64,000 nucleotides of DNA from Chamaea fasciata (GCA_029207755.1 JARCOQ010000017.1:10552945-10616944); one strand, 5' to 3'. Positions 25,321 to 39,282 are shown, counted from the stretch's first letter. Numbers and translations: made by a program. Notes: generated from the letters alone by a model not told the origin.

Positions 25321-27860
25321 TGGCTCTGGGGAGTGCCCAGCAGAGACACTCCTGGCAGAGAGGCATTTCCCCATTCAAGTGCAGGCCATATGTGGGGAAT
25401 GAAACAACAACTTCAAACAACCACGCAGCATCCACTGTGCTTTTGGAGTAACAGCCTGGCCATCAAGTACAGGCAGCAATGGCTATCAGCCCTGCTACTT
25501 CTTCCCATTCTGAATCTCATCTAATAACTATTCGGGAGACATCAAAGCCCTGTCCGTGGCTCATAAAATACTTTGGTAACTTTTGGAACAATGTTTTCTT
25601 GATGTAGTGAATGGTTCAACACTGTTGTGTCTGACCTGCTTCAAGCCTAAATCCAGTTGACTGCCAAGCTACACATCTTGACTCAGGAGGTTATTCCTGT
25701 GTGACATGTAGGGACAACCTACACATGTCTCTGAATAGCCAAAGTCTGCCTGTGCTTTCAGCACACCCAACTGCACAGGGATTCCCCTCCTTGGGGACCA
25801 CTGTGCATTTCTGTGCCTAGTGCAGCAAAATTTCTCTCATATCAGCCTTTGAGGTGTTGCTACAAAAGCAGCATTGGGTGGATATTATGGTCAGGACAGG
25901 TAGGACAGCACTGGCACTAAATGTGATTTAAAGACAGTGTGAATCTCTAGAGAGAAAATGGGAATGCAACCTGTAGGGCCTTAAGAGCACACAGGAGTTC
26001 AAACCAGCTCTTGAGATCACCCAGCACTAACAAGTGCAGCCACTGATCCTCAAACTCTGCAGGGATAATCCACCTCTCCACCATTGCAATGGGAACTTGC
26101 AAAGAAGCCCCACAGTGAAGTGATGAATGTTCCTCACATGAATATCTCAACTTCATGACAGCCGTCAGTCATCCTGAGACACCACATCACTCAAACAGCT
26201 AAACAGGGATTAAGAGATACAAGAGGGTGTCCTCTCCCTGACAGACCTGCCAAATGAGATCATTTAAATGAGAATTTTGCCAAGAACATAAAACTGGTGA
26301 GCACCACAAAGCAGTACCAGCCCAGCCAAAGTGCCTCAGGAATGTTGAATCAATGCCTTGAATGGCTACTGGTGTTAAAAAGCAAACATAGAACTTAAAT
26401 ACAGCAGCTGGACCTGTGCTGCTGGGTCTGAAGCACAGTTTCCATCTCCCCCTATTGTAAAATGTAATTCATGGCAGCTTTAAATGCAGTGAAGGTAGAG
26501 GAGATGTCAAAATGTGGTGCCTTTTTCTCCCCATTTGGAAACATAAAGTGATGAAAGTGTGCTCAGTTACTCTGAAAATTCAGCCTCCAGTTTGGATTCA
26601 ATTATTTTTTCCAATAGCTGAATCAAAGATAGGGCTTCCTGTTTTCCAATTGCAGAGAAAGCCTGCCAATGAAAGAAGTTCTTTTAAAATTTTAAATCAA
26701 GTGTTGTAGAAAAACACCACATTTTTCAAGTTCCTCTGCTGTTCATTATGCATACTAAGCACCCATGACTTACACTTTTGCCCCACAACATGGATAAGGA
26801 ACAGAGAGAATCATCTCCCATGCCCAGCTTGGCCACTTCCTTGGTTCCAGAAGAAGCAGAGACTGTTTCACTTCACCCTCATGAACATTTCAGCCTCCCC
26901 AGGCACAGGTGTTTAATGGTTTTTCAGGAGGTTTTGATTTGGATCAGGGGGTGGGGGGGGGGGGGGGGGGAGGAATTGAAATAACAAGAATAAATCTGGT
27001 GACATTTTAGAATGGGATATAAACCCAAATGGAAATAATTATGTTTCAGTGATGGACTGATCTCTGTCCTTACTTTCTTGAGGCACAAATTATGGCCAGG
27101 ATCTTAGCTCTTAGGCCCAAACTTCAAGTGCTATAAACTTTCTCAGATCCATGCTGACTTACCCTGGCAGAAGGCTTGGCCATTGTACATACGCCTGTGA
27201 CTAATACATTTGAATGGAACTTTGAAGTCCAAGCAAGTTGAGGGAAAAAACAAGATATTACAGTAAAGGCACCCAGTCCGCAGGCCAGCTGAACAGTCCT
27301 TGAACCAAATCCAAAAGAAAAAAGTTTGGACTTAGTCCATTCTCAGCTCCCATGGGACTGGAGAACAAGCCACAAATGCCAGACTGCAGTTCAAATTTGC
27401 TTTTATCTCTCCCACCTTGTTCCCATTCTCAGAACGGCACCAACAAGATGATGAATGTTATTCTGCAGTGACCCCTGCTCCGTAGAAACAGCATGGCAAT
27501 CCCTCCCACTCCTTTCATTCCCAACCCCTTTTCTTCTCAAGAATCACTTTGAAGGTTCATAACATTCAGCCCTGAAGGCAAGAGGGTTTTTCCAATGTAA
27601 ATTTCTTTTGGTCACTGCAATATGAACAGAAATCTTGGGCATCTCTGTTCCATGACAGGGTTTTCATATTTCCCTTTGCCTGCCCAGCTATTTATCATTT
27701 TCCAATAATCCCATGCCCTGAAGACAATAACACTCCGCAAATGGCCTTAGCTCCCCTCCCCCTACTCCACACACAGAATAATGTTTCCATGCCTGAAAGT
27801 CTGTCCGTCAACGCTGATCGGAAAGAAAGATTTTTATCTCTACATATGGCAAGCCACAAA
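25321..27860. other. Non-coding stretch with an 18-base G run
   Basis: No gene is recognised. Positions 26953-26970 are an uninterrupted run of 18 G residues, preceded by another short G run. The remainder is unique-looking AT-rich sequence. Confidence 0.55.
26947..26970. repeat. Poly-G tract
   Basis: Five Gs, a T and then 18 consecutive Gs are present. Such a tract can form a G-quadruplex and is also hard to sequence, so the exact length is uncertain. Confidence 0.9.
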
Positions 27861-27930
27861 AGTTAGAGATGGAAAAAGATCTATTAGATCATTGAGTCCC
27901 AAGCGCTGCTAGTGAAGGACAGAGCCCCCA
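27861..27930 (-). mobile_element. Ancient CR1/L3-type LINE 3' fragment
   Basis: Read on the plus strand, 'agagatggaaaaagatctattagatcattgagtcc' followed by 'ctgctagtgaaggac' resembles the antisense of the 3' end of old CR1/L3 elements, in which a '...gaccta...agatcat..agtcc' block precedes a 'cctgccagtgcagg' type block. It is short and degraded. Confidence 0.45.
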
Positions 27931-30900
27931 GAGAACACAGAGTTGTTTTTAAACAGATGCAATAAATTGTCCTTCACGATGTGGTGGCCAACTGAGATAT
28001 TTCACGTCCTTGACTTTGAGGTAGGGGATGCTGCAATGTGGAAGTTTTTGTCCTTTCCCAATAGAGTCATGACAAAAAATTTGTTGTTGGTTTCTGCTAA
28101 TATGCTCTAGTTTCCAAAAGACGGACCAACCACAACCAGAATTCTTCCGTCACTGCCTGATCCTAATTTAGTTAAGATACTTGCTGAAGTCATCAGTTGG
28201 ACTGTTCTCAAATGACCCCAAGCTAGGATCACATATGGAAATACAGAAAAGCAATGTGTTGCAACAATCCAACAATATCCTTCCAATTAAATCTCAAACT
28301 TTGGTAGGTTCAGTCGAACACCACCTCTTTGTCCTCCTAGCAGTCTCTTGTTTGCTTAAGGGTTCACAGTCAAATTCTGTGCTCTGGAAACACCCAGGGT
28401 GCACCAGAACCAAACCAAAAATGACTCTGTATTGCATGGGACTGGGAGAACACAGTCAGAAAATGCAAAATAAAGAAGGGAAAACATCTCTGAGTAATTC
28501 AGGTGTCTAAGAAAGCCACTGGAGCACATCCTGAGAGTCACTCAGCCCACAAATATCCATGGCCAGGCTGGTTGTACCTGACCCATCATGGTTGATAAGG
28601 ACCTTTAGGAAAGGAATAATATCAGCACAAAAAGTAGCTCCAAGGTCAGAAGTGTGGCTCTGTGTTTGGATACAGTTCCAAATAGGTATTAAATTACAGA
28701 GCACATAGACTAGACATCCATTACTCTCAGCTTCATTAACATATTTTAGAAATTAGGAAGTTCAGTTCAATGTTAAATCTAGAGCTATAAACAGTTTTAT
28801 AAAAGTAGGACACCTCATGGAAATGAATCCCACCTTCCAGGCTTATGTGACACTGCATATCACTTTATCCCAATGGGAGACACAAGCAGGGACAAGGTGT
28901 GGACATGCAGCTATTGACACTTTGAAAATCCTCAAACCTTGGTATTCTAGTGGTCACTGGGTTTAGCTGCACTGGAATAAGTTGGCACATTTTGGAAATG
29001 CTTTAATTGTTTTAATTGACACATTTTTCAGCAAAAATCAAGAGACAGGTAGCAATGGTCAGAGTAACCTACAGCAGTTGCACATCAATGTATGCCCACG
29101 TAACAGGGAAGTTGGGTATGTAACTCCTTTCACCCCATATGGAAATCCTAGCCAGAAAATAATTTTAAAAAATACTCTAGCTAAACGTGGATTCTGAAAG
29201 AATTTAAGAATAACCATCTTTTAAACACAGCCATCCAAATCCAAGTTATTTAGAAAACAGGGACTGTTGCTGGTGACTCTTTCTTTTTCAACACATCTTT
29301 TTTTGTGCCGTACTCAGGTTTTCCAGTATCCAGTGAATAAATGCAACATCAGAGCATCGCAGCCTTACTGCCTTCTACACCCAGAGCAGACCAATGCAGC
29401 CTAATATTTTTATAATACAGGCAACAGCAGTATGTACATTAAAAATAAATAAATAAAATTTATTGCTCCGCCGGGGCAATAGAAAATAAAATGTGTGTGG
29501 TAGACATAAGTCATGTCAGCTACCAGAAGGTGTTCAGATTTGAAAACAATCAGAGTAACAACTAACTAGGTGGGGAGTGTGTCAGAGCTAGGTGATTCAC
29601 AAAAACTTCTTTAGAACATTCATTTTCCATTTTGTGTATAAACCTTGATTCAAGATTTGGCTTTCTATATTGACACACTGGATTCCAAGAATCTGGTCCA
29701 AAATTGCTCCCACATCTCCCCCTACCTCCACCCAAACACTTCTTAAAGTAATATTGACACAACTGCAAGTAGAAGCCTTCTAAATTAAAACATCTCTTTA
29801 AAGCCTGGGCATACAGTGCAGCAGTTACAAGGTTCTGTGAGGGACATCAAATCCATCTTGAAGGACTGTGGTTATTCTGTCTGTGGTATCAGTGCAGTAG
29901 CACAGTGCCTCTCTGGAGCTTGTGTAACAAGCACCAGCAGATGAAGTGCTCAAATTGCATCTCATCTTGCAGTCCAGTCTTGCTGGGTTAGATTGGCAAA
30001 CAGAGGAAATCCTTCAGACTGCGCCCCAACTTGTGTCTCCAGGACAGAGCTTGGGCAAATCACATGGTTTGTTGTTTGTCAGAATAAGGACATCAAATAC
30101 TGACTTTGCAGTTTGCCCTTGAAAACTCAGAATAAAGTTCAGCTGGTCCATCTGTGCTGTCATTGTAATCCCTTGGGATCTGCACATTAGGAACAGGTTT
30201 TCTGCAAAGCCAAAGGACTAAAACGACATGAAATACTCCAAACTGAGCTTTAAATATTCAGTATCAGACCCACTCATCCCTCAAAAGACAAGATTATTCA
30301 AGGCTTTTTAGGTTTGAAAAGGAGCAGTGAAATGCCCATGCCTCATTCCCATTTGGCACTGCCTGATTCCAGCCAGGAGCAGAACCACAGGTAACTTCTT
30401 GCACTCATAACAGGCCTATGGAAATTCTCATTAACCTTTGCTAAAAAAAGGCAAAAGGATACAATTCATAGAAACAAAGAGCTCATAGGGAAAAAGGAAA
30501 GGAAAAGAACACCCCCATTTAGAACACTGCAGATGTTGCAATTTTCCTCTGAATTGACACATTTTTTTTCTTACATTTCATTTCTACCACGACCATTTCT
30601 AAAGATCTTCATTTTCAAAATGGATAAAATGAAATTTCAAGAATAATAATAAAAACCTGACAAAAATCCAATCCAGCAGCGAGACATGATTCTTTTGTAC
30701 TGAAAAACAAAAAGAGAAAAGAAAGGTGTATCCAACCTTGAAAAACCAGAGTTCCACAGGAAAAAATTATTTTAATTTTTTTTAAAATTAGGTAAAAGTT
30801 TCAGTTTCAAAAGCAGTTTATCTTCCCTTACAAAAAATGCAAAAAGTATCTTGAAGTCATAGGATGATGAAAAACAAACAAACAAACCAATCAACCAAAA

Positions 30901-31691
30901 AAACAGAACCAGATCTATTTCTTGTCTCTCTGCCTGGCCCAAAACACATAAATAAATACCTTCTGAGATTTTCAATCTAGTTTTACAGTCCCAAAAGACT
31001 TGAACCATTAAAATATTATGTAAGTTTTTATTCAGACCAACTACTTTGAAGTCCATCTGTTTATATCGGAGTTGGCCCCAGCAAAAATCCGAGAACAAAA
31101 CACACACACTGTGTGATACTGAAATCAGATCCAAGTTTTCTTGGTTGGCCCCTTTTATGCCATTTGCTGTGAGTCCATTAGTCAAAGCCACTCTCCCAAA
31201 TGGTGTGGGGAACACCTCTTTCAGGGTACCCCCTCCAGACCTCAAACACAACAACAGCCTTGAGAAATTAATCTCTGCCCCTGATAGCCAAGAACGACCA
31301 GCAGTGCCCAATCCTACATTTCTCTTCCATTCCTCTTTCACCCTGAAACATCGATCTGCTTTCCAGCATATGTCCCACCAGCAGCCAAACACACATCCAG
31401 GAGAGTTTATTGTTTTGTGAAGCACTGCCTGGACTCTGAGTTATTTTTTTTTACATCCAAGGCAGCTGGTGGGCTGAGGGTGCAGTTACCCATTCCACAC
31501 TACACTCCTTGCTCTAGGCTTTTGGGTTAATTTCTCTAATTAGCTTAACCATATCACAACAGAGGCTCACAGCCTCCTCTTTCTCTAACAGCATTGGGTG
31601 TGAGCTGCAAATTCTGTTTTTTTCCAGTGATTTTTCCCTTCTCCCAAGTATAACTGTACATGTCCATATCCTCACACACGCGTGCCTCCAG

Positions 31692-31711
31692 TCACACACA
31701 CACACACACAC
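31692..31711. repeat. (CA)n microsatellite
   Basis: About nine consecutive CA dinucleotides form a simple repeat. Confidence 0.9.
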
Positions 31712-34700
31712 GTTTGCCTTTGGAGAATATTTCAAACCTACCCAACCTAAATAAGGAGAACTTTTAAATGTATTTTCTTTTCCCCTTGATGTGGTGAGAT
31801 TCACAGGCTGTGGAAAAAGAGGCTGGGACAAGACACGGTTGCATCTGGAGCGGGGGAGGCATTCTTTTTTGTGGTCGTCTGATGAATTATCAAAGCCGAC
31901 TTGTAAGGAGTTTGGGGCCCAGAACTTTAAACAGATAGAGATTTTCCTCTCTCCTTCCCTTTCTGTCTCCAACTGTCCTGGGGATTTGACTGAGTCATGT
32001 TACACTCGCTGTGACTTCAGATCAGTCGTATCTGGCTTTAATAATGTCTTTATTTTTATTGCTGTTATTTTTGGCTGCCTGGGCACTCTTCAGAGCCTCG
32101 TTGCGCTCACAGCAGAGGCAGCAGCCGGCGCTGGGAACAATGCAAGGACACGAGGGATCCAGGGATGGAGATGTCAGCATGGAACCTCTGGGACTCACCC
32201 AGGGCCAGCTCTGAGCTCCCATGGAAGCCCAGTCAGGAATGCCTGGCATTCCCATCCCTTCAAAAGATCACTCAGGGCTCCCCACCTGAAGCATCTCCCC
32301 AGTGGGGCTGCATGGGAACTGAACAGACCTCAGGATGCTGGGGAGAGGGAGGGTGGAGGTAAAGAGCTCCTGGGACATGTGAAATGCATGTCCAAATGGA
32401 GCAGCTCTGGTTCAGAGCTAAACAAACCCAGCTTAGGTTAACCTCAAAGGCTGCAGCTGATGGGAAATCCCTCTGGGGAGGTCCAGGTGTTGGGCAGAAA
32501 AAAAAAAAAAAAAACCACCAAAATTTCCCCCACCCTTCCCTTTTTCCCCCCATTTTGGTAACCATTTTTAGAGTCTGAAGTTACAGGATCATGCCTCAAT
32601 GGAGACACGGGAAAAGGGAAGGAAGGATTTTCACAGGTCAAGTCTCTTCCATTACATTTTTTATATTTTTTAATTTATTTCCAATAAAAGAGACAGTACA
32701 TCTCCAACTTTTTATAGGAGTGCAAATATGAAGCCAAAGAGCTTCCTGCCTGAGACAGAGTGGGGGGAGAAAGAAATGGAATGGCTTATTAGTGGCTACA
32801 TTTCATCTTTCAAAGGAACATCTTGGAGGCCATCCCAGAAGGATCCTGCTGTGTTTCAATAAAGTGACTATGGGGATTGAAAGCCCAGTTGAGGCACCTA
32901 AAGAACAGAGCCAAGAAGGCAACCAGGACCATTAGGGGTTTATTTTATTCATGCTCAGAAGATACAGGGGGACTGGGGAAGGCTGCAGAAACACATCTTG
33001 AAGGCACAACATGCGGGGATACTATAGAGGGCTTTAGGGACTGAGGATCCTCACCCATTTCATCAGTAGGATACATAAAATATATAAATGAGTTCTAAAG
33101 TTCCTTGTTCGAATCAGTTCCACAACTAAAACCTTAGATCTTAGTGCTAGGGATCTCTGAGAACAGGCCTTGGAAGAAACAAAAGCTTTTATCTACAAAC
33201 ATAACTTCATTTCAGTCACTTACCAAAAATATCCCATTAGCATTCACTCTACTTTTTCTTCTTTGTGTCAGCCATGCAAAGCAGAAAGGCTGCAAGTCCT
33301 ACAGAATATCCCCAGAAGCCAAACTAACACATATTAATAGAAGAGAGAAGAGAAGTTCAAGACAGGAAGGAAAATATAAATTTCAAATATCTTCTTGCAA
33401 AGCAGAAACGATAACGGGCAACTCATGCAGCCATTGACTAGATCACATATAATGAAAAGTCATAGAGCAAACAAAGAATCTTCATTAAAATCAGCATAAA
33501 CATGAAAACTGATGTGAGTAGCAACAGATCAGTCACTAGTAAATAGCTGCTCATTCCAAGTTTGGGTTGGACACAGGCATTATCCAAAGTAGCCTGAAAA
33601 GAGCAACATCCTCTCATTCACTCATCCCCCATCAAGCACCTAATGCAGATAATATTGTCCCTCCAGAATTATTATATTAAAAAAAAAAAAAAAAACTTCA
33701 AAAATTATAGCTCCCCTTCCTTCTTGGAGTCTCATCTCTGTCCCTCACCTTACTGCCACACCCAGCTCCCTCTGTCAGCTTACCTCACACAGATACTGCA
33801 CAAAGGCAGGGGATGGGGATTTGGCCTGAATACCCAAACAGGGAGGCAGATAGCAGAGATTTTTCTGTGGCTCACTCCCCAAACCTGTCTGAGAAAGAGA
33901 GCTGGGTTATAGAGGGATCATGGATCGAGCTCTTCCACACTCATGTGGCCTGGACAGAACCTGAATGCAGCAGCCCAACCTGGAATGTTTCTCTCCAGAT
34001 GCTCAAGCCTCTTCCCATTTTCTGTCTCTGTGTTTGTATCAGACTGGAAGCTCTTTACAAAGGCCCATTTCACAAGTTAGAGAAAGCATTTTGCTGTTCT
34101 CTTGAGGGCATGCGAGAAGTTTTCCGAGGGAACTCTGAAATCATAAATACAGATTTTCAATCCCACAAGCCTCACTTTTCCTATTTACTTTCATCTTTAA
34201 GAACTAGCATTAGTGGGAAGACTATAAAAGCAAAAGGGCAAGACAGCACAAAACAAGCACTATGATGTACGCCTCAAACCCAGTGCAAAGGCTGTACAGG
34301 TGTGTGTGCACACAAGGATGGAGAAGTCAAGAAGATAAGGAATTCAAAAGTTCTAGAGCTCCCGATAACTGTCTGGAGGAGCACTGAAGAAATTCCGTGG
34401 TTTAAGAGCTTTGTAGATAGTGTTTAATTCAAATGCAGCTATAAGAGGCAATCATCGCTGTAGAGAAAAAGAAGAATCTACTGAAGACCACCTTATACAG
34501 CAGAAACTCAGCTGCTCACTCAGCCTACTTGGCAAGAAATACATTTCAGTAAGGAGTAGGTTTCTTTTCTTTATCCTGAATATGAACTTTTGTACCTGCA
34601 AAAAGTGTTTTCTTTACATATTTTTATTTCAAAATATAAACAAACAACCTTGGATGCACAGAGTTCAATGATGAAACAGGTGAAGAGTCACAGCCAAAAA

Positions 34701-35248
34701 TACATTTCAGCAAATCCTAATAGTCCATTTCCGATTTGCAAAACTTCCTGAGCATCTTCAATGACCAAAATAAAAAAACCATATCACAACAAGAAAGGTA
34801 ATTCATAGCTGCTTGATCTCAATAAGTTTTAGAAATACTGCATATTTTTGGAAATCCAGCAGGAAAAACTACATTTTTCTTAACTCCTTCCCCTTCTCCC
34901 TATACAGATTTGTGTTTAAGTTAGGACTTAAACTTCAATAATCAATATATTTTGTCAATTCATGATGAGAAAATCTCTGCTGATTTCAGACAGACAGCAG
35001 CTGAAAACCTATCAAAGGCTGGTCAGAAGAGGGAGTAACTTTAGCCTATCACTTTGAACCATGGAATGATTTCTGAGCAACAGTAGGCAAAAATTATCTA
35101 TTAAGATACTCTGTTTTGTTAGCTTGGACTTTGCTTTTTTGGCCAAGCTGCAGTACTAATAGTAGAAGAAATGGTCACAAATGCAAAAGGAATATTTTTC
35201 CAATGTGTAAGCTGGCTCAGGGATAAAAACAACCCTCTACCTGAACTT

Positions 35249-35285
35249 AAAAAAAAAAAAAAAAAAACCAAAAAAAAAAAAAAAA
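35249..35285. repeat. Double poly-A tract
   Basis: A run of 19 A residues, two C residues and a run of 16 A residues follow one another. It could be the A-tail of an old retroinsertion, but I could not find an element body attached to it. Confidence 0.85.
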
Positions 35286-36035
35286 CCCTGAATCAGGTTT
35301 TATCCTGTGTTAGCCAAAGCAGTGAACATTAATTCTTGGTCTCCTCAGAGTTTTATTCAAGTAAAACCCTCTCCTGTTGAAACCATAGATTTTACATCAT
35401 AATACACGTGTAAAGCTGGTTATTCCAGAGTTTAAATCATGTTTCAAATCTCTCTTACCAACATCGTCCCCAATGCCGGGCTGTTTGAACAGGTGTGCAG
35501 ACACATCGATAACAGCTCCCCCCAGGTAAGGAGATAAACAGTTTTTACCACTGCACAGGAAAGTGCTGCTTATGATTTACTATTCACCAGACAGAGCTTT
35601 CATTCTCCAGAAGTCTAATCTGCTTCACCAACTCATTCTAGGAGCTGGGAAGGTCTGAGCCAGACAAGCATCAGATGTTTTACAGAGAAACTCTGCACAG
35701 TAAAAGGTAGAACAGAAGGTATTACCTTATTAGAAGTTAAGGTTTTGCTTACTGAAAGCCAAGGAGGTCCAAAAATTGAAACCCAGACAAGGTCCCAGAC
35801 ACAAGCCATGTGGGGGTCTGAATTCCAGCCTCATTTTCCCTTCACCAGAAATATGAAGGCTTATGCCCTGCAGCTCCAGCTATAGCTGAAAATGTTAATA
35901 AAGCAGTTTTTCCATTCCTATATGCTAATTCTGGTGTTGAGATAATAATCACTGCTCAAAGTAAGAAGCAAAGAGCCCCGTGCCACAGTGGCCTGCACTT
36001 TGGCAGACAGAGCATGTGTGTGGAAGAAGGAATAA

Positions 36036-36100
36036 TGCCAGAGGGGCAATTTGAACTTGGATCTCCTGAAAGCAAGGACAGCACCTTAGCCCGTGCAGCC
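36036..36100 (-). mobile_element. tRNA-derived SINE (MIR-like) head, degraded
   Basis: On the minus strand the segment carries an A-box-like 'ggctaaggtgctgtcc' and, at tRNA spacing, a B-box-like 'aagttcaaattgcc' preceded by 'caggagatcc'. That is the layout of MIR and other amniote tRNA-SINE heads. I could not recognise a body or tail after it. Confidence 0.4.
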
Positions 36101-37977
36101 TCAGGTTACAGAGGAATTTGGGAGTGTGGGTGGAAAAGGGTAATAAGTTTTATAAGGTCTTGATGCCATTCTGACACCTAATATATATTTCTTTATAATT
36201 CCGAAATGTTTTATGGGATCATAACGTATCCTACCAACCTTTACCTGGTGCTTTTCGCCAGCACCGCTCCAACATCCTCCTAGATCAGACACAGATGCTG
36301 CACTGACTTGGAGAAGTCTATTTACTGAATTAGTAATTACCACATCCTACAGCACCTGAGTTTTCCTTGGAGCTCTCCCAGCCATGTCCTGCCCATAGCC
36401 TGCATTGCTTAGCTGGTGAAATCTGACAAGTTCTTGGCCAGCAGCACAGCAGCTTTGGCCGCGCATCTAGAAATATTCAACCTGCAGGGAGAGCTGAGCC
36501 AGAAAAGATTTCTAAATAATTTGGCAATTTCACTCCGCCTGTTGCTGGTTCCTTCTCGTGTTCTTTTTACTACACCAGACTGGCTGGGGTTATTTTTGTG
36601 TGGCAGCTGGGTGGGTAGGGGAGAAAAATCAGCCTGCGGAATACAGAGCACCGCTGAAAATCTGGCTCTTGGTTAACACACACAGAGACTCCCGTATCAG
36701 ATATCCTACTTCCAAGCTGCTCTCTGTAGAAAACAAGAGTTTCTCCCTGGCAGAAAACAAAAAATATGCAAAAGAAATAAAATGATAATAAACAGAAGAA
36801 AGCCCCAGCCCTGAGGAGCAGCTCAGCGCTGAATGAAAGGGAATGCAAGCTGTTTTACATGCTTTTCTTGTCTTCCTTCCCTCTGTTGTCATTGGTTGTT
36901 TCCTTGTTTGCAAGAATGGAACAGAGGGGAAAGCTGCATGTCAAGTACTGAAATTTCTCTTTGAAGGTCCCTTTTTCAGATGAAAAAAGGAGCTTCAGAC
37001 AGAGCTCCCGAACCCCACTTCGACCTTCAAAGTCTGACTAATCCTTTGTCAGAGTGGCATTTGCCACTTAAGGCATAAAGCCCTTTTTAACACTCAGATC
37101 AGGAGCCTGTTTTCATACCTCCTCCTAAAAGCATAACCACAGCAGACTTTCATTCATTGTAAAAGTGTGGGAAGGGGTTGTTTTGTTTGTGCTTTTATTT
37201 GCCAGCAAGGGGGCCAGGAATTCAGCTCCATGTTCCAGGGAAAAAATACAAAACTTGAAAAGCCTGAGATGATGTGCCTGTGGTTCACTGGGGCTCAGAG
37301 GGCATTTGGGGTCAAAGAATACTTGGGCTATGAAGGCAAAAGAGTCTGTTTGCAGTCAATACCCTCTAAAGACCTGTCACTGGGCATCCTGGGTGCTGAA
37401 ATTGTGGTTGGCACGAGCCAGTCTGGTGCAAAATCTACAACCTTGACAGTTTTGTTATTCCACCAAGTTTTCACAAGAAGGAAGCCACTCATTTACATGC
37501 AGTATGATTAAACTGAAAAATTTGTATTGTAAAGGGTGAATTTCATCCAGTGAAATGTGCTGACTGCTGGAGTGAAACAACACAACCCTTTTGGATGGCA
37601 CAAACATTTAAGAATAGAGGTGTTTTTTGTGCTTCTTGTTTTGCTTTTTGTTGTGGTATTTTTGGTGTTTTGGTGGTTTGCTTGTTTTTGCGTTTTTTGT
37701 TTGTTTGTTTTTTAATCTTAGATTTCATTGAGACCTTGAATGGACAGAATGCTTACCCAGTCAGACCTTAAGCAGATCACTGGATTTCATCCCAACATTT
37801 TTGCAGAAGCTGCTGCAAGGTCTTTTCTTGCAAGACTGCCAAGAATGGCATATTGGCAAGCAACATCCAGAGCAACATCAGCCTCGTCTGCAACAGCAGC
37901 TTCTGCAGCCTTAATAAAGAGCAGTGGGGATGGCAGTTCTAAGCCACCACAGCTGGGACAGCTGGACTCAGCCTTTA
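36101..37977. other. Non-coding stretch
   Basis: No gene is recognised. A T/G-rich low-complexity tract (37620-37713) lies here. The sequence at 36410-36580 is complex, with a few CpGs and overlapping short frames on both strands, none of them recognisable. Confidence 0.5.
37620..37713. repeat. T/G-rich low-complexity tract
   Basis: The plus strand is almost purely T and G, with repeated TTTG/TTTTTG units. It is low-complexity sequence without evident function. Confidence 0.8.
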
Positions 37978-38050
37978 ACTCAAGTCCAGACTGAGATTTA
38001 CACTTAAAAATTCGAGATCCATAAACTGATTGTCTTAACCACCTTGCCAA
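37978..38050 (-). mobile_element. Possible tRNA-derived SINE head (MIR-like)
   Basis: On the minus strand, 'ttggcaaggtggttaagac' (A-box-like) is followed at tRNA spacing by 'aagtgtaaatctcagt' (B-box-like), much as in the MIR head. The downstream minus-strand sequence (to about 37787) is an 87-codon open frame rich in alanine; it does not look like a MIR core. The element could equally be an unrelated conserved sequence. Confidence 0.3.
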
Positions 38051-39180
38051 AATATTTTCATCTAGTAAAACATGAGGGTTGTGTCCAAATAGCAGTGTAA
38101 GAATGTGATTTTGAGTGCTACCAGAACTCCAGCTCAGTTCAAAAAGTATCCCAGAAATACACCTGGGGACTGACAGAATGCAGAGACAAGGTAAGTTCCG
38201 GGGATTGAATTCCCTCCTAGGTATCTATAAAAGCCTTACATAGCTATAAAATAATACTTGTTGCAATACCAAATAAAATATGAATAATTCTTTATCTGAC
38301 TGAATAGGCCTGTACTGTTATGCCTTTAAAAGGTTATGAAATCCGCATATGCAAACTACAAGAGACATTGAGTGTGGAGGGATTCTGGATCAAAACCAGG
38401 AGAAATGTTACAGATAAGTATTCTTCTGCAAGTGAAGAATTCACACACCTTTTTGGCATTCCAAGTGTGTGTTGTTCAGAGAAAGTACAGCCTGTTCTTA
38501 CCCTACCAAACTGAAATCTATGCAAAAAGTGAGGAAGATTTTTAAAAATTGAGGACAAAAGCAAGGAAGGTGTGGTGGATCTCAAAGGATTTCCTTCAGG
38601 TCAGGAGTCACCTTGGAGTTCAGATTTAAGAGGAAGTATTTAATCTGAAATATAGACCATAACATATTTTTGGATAAGAACAACAAACATGAACCTTCAC
38701 CTACAGCTGAAACCAAATGCAAAATCAACCTTTGGTGCAGTTGAAAGGTAAGGGACTGGATCCATGCACCATGGGATACCTGGAAGGCCACGCTGAGCAC
38801 CAAGGCAGCTGCAGTCAGAAAGAGCCATTTGTTATTTTCTGTCTGCCCTGTAGCAGCTCTACATTGCACTGAGGCTTTTCTGTGCCTTTAGCTACAACTC
38901 CAGTTACAGGGCCAGGGAATCAATTAAGGAACAACAACTCTGCAGTGATATTAACTCCCAAATGCAGGTATTAAAGGTAAGAAAAATCCAAATGTTTTGA
39001 TAAAGATCCATACGGAAATCAACCTGTACAGTCTTTAAAATGACACTACCACAAGAGCCCTCCCTTCCTAAGCTGCCAGTCTGAAAGCTGCAATCAGGAA
39101 ACATCTTAGGGAGTAGAAACATCTCTGGGTAGACAAAGCCTCTTTTTCTTGCAATGGTTACAAGTGACACACTTAATGAG

Positions 39181-39282
39181 GAAAAAAAAAAAACTAAAAC
39201 AAGGTTTGTTTTTGTGGGGGTTTTTTTGGGTTTTTTTTTGGTGGGGTTTTTTTTGTTTTTGTTTTTTGGGGTTTTTTTGTGT
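39181..39282. repeat. Poly-A followed by T/G-rich low-complexity tract
   Basis: A run of A residues is followed by about 80 bases of T and G homopolymer blocks. It is low-complexity sequence. Confidence 0.85.

Larger units (their letters stand above)
27931..36035. other. Non-coding stretch, includes two long but unrecognised frames
   Basis: No gene is recognised. The minus strand 30772-31425 is open for 217 codons and the plus strand 31791-32441 for 216 codons. Neither shows a domain, and their ends run into A-rich or repetitive sequence, so I treat them as chance. Simple repeats are an AC repeat (31693-31711), A runs (32498-32514 and 33679-33695) and a double A run (35249-35285). Confidence 0.5.

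Noticed and set aside
31791..32441. 216-codon plus-strand frame
   Set aside because: No recognisable domain, low-complexity serine/glycine-rich sequence, and several competing frames on both strands in the same interval.
35249..35285. A-tail of a processed pseudogene or LINE
   Set aside because: No gene-like or LINE-like sequence could be recognised upstream or downstream, and no flanking duplication is evident.
39181..39282. Poly-A plus T/G tract as a retrotransposon tail
   Set aside because: It is low-complexity sequence on both sides without an element body.
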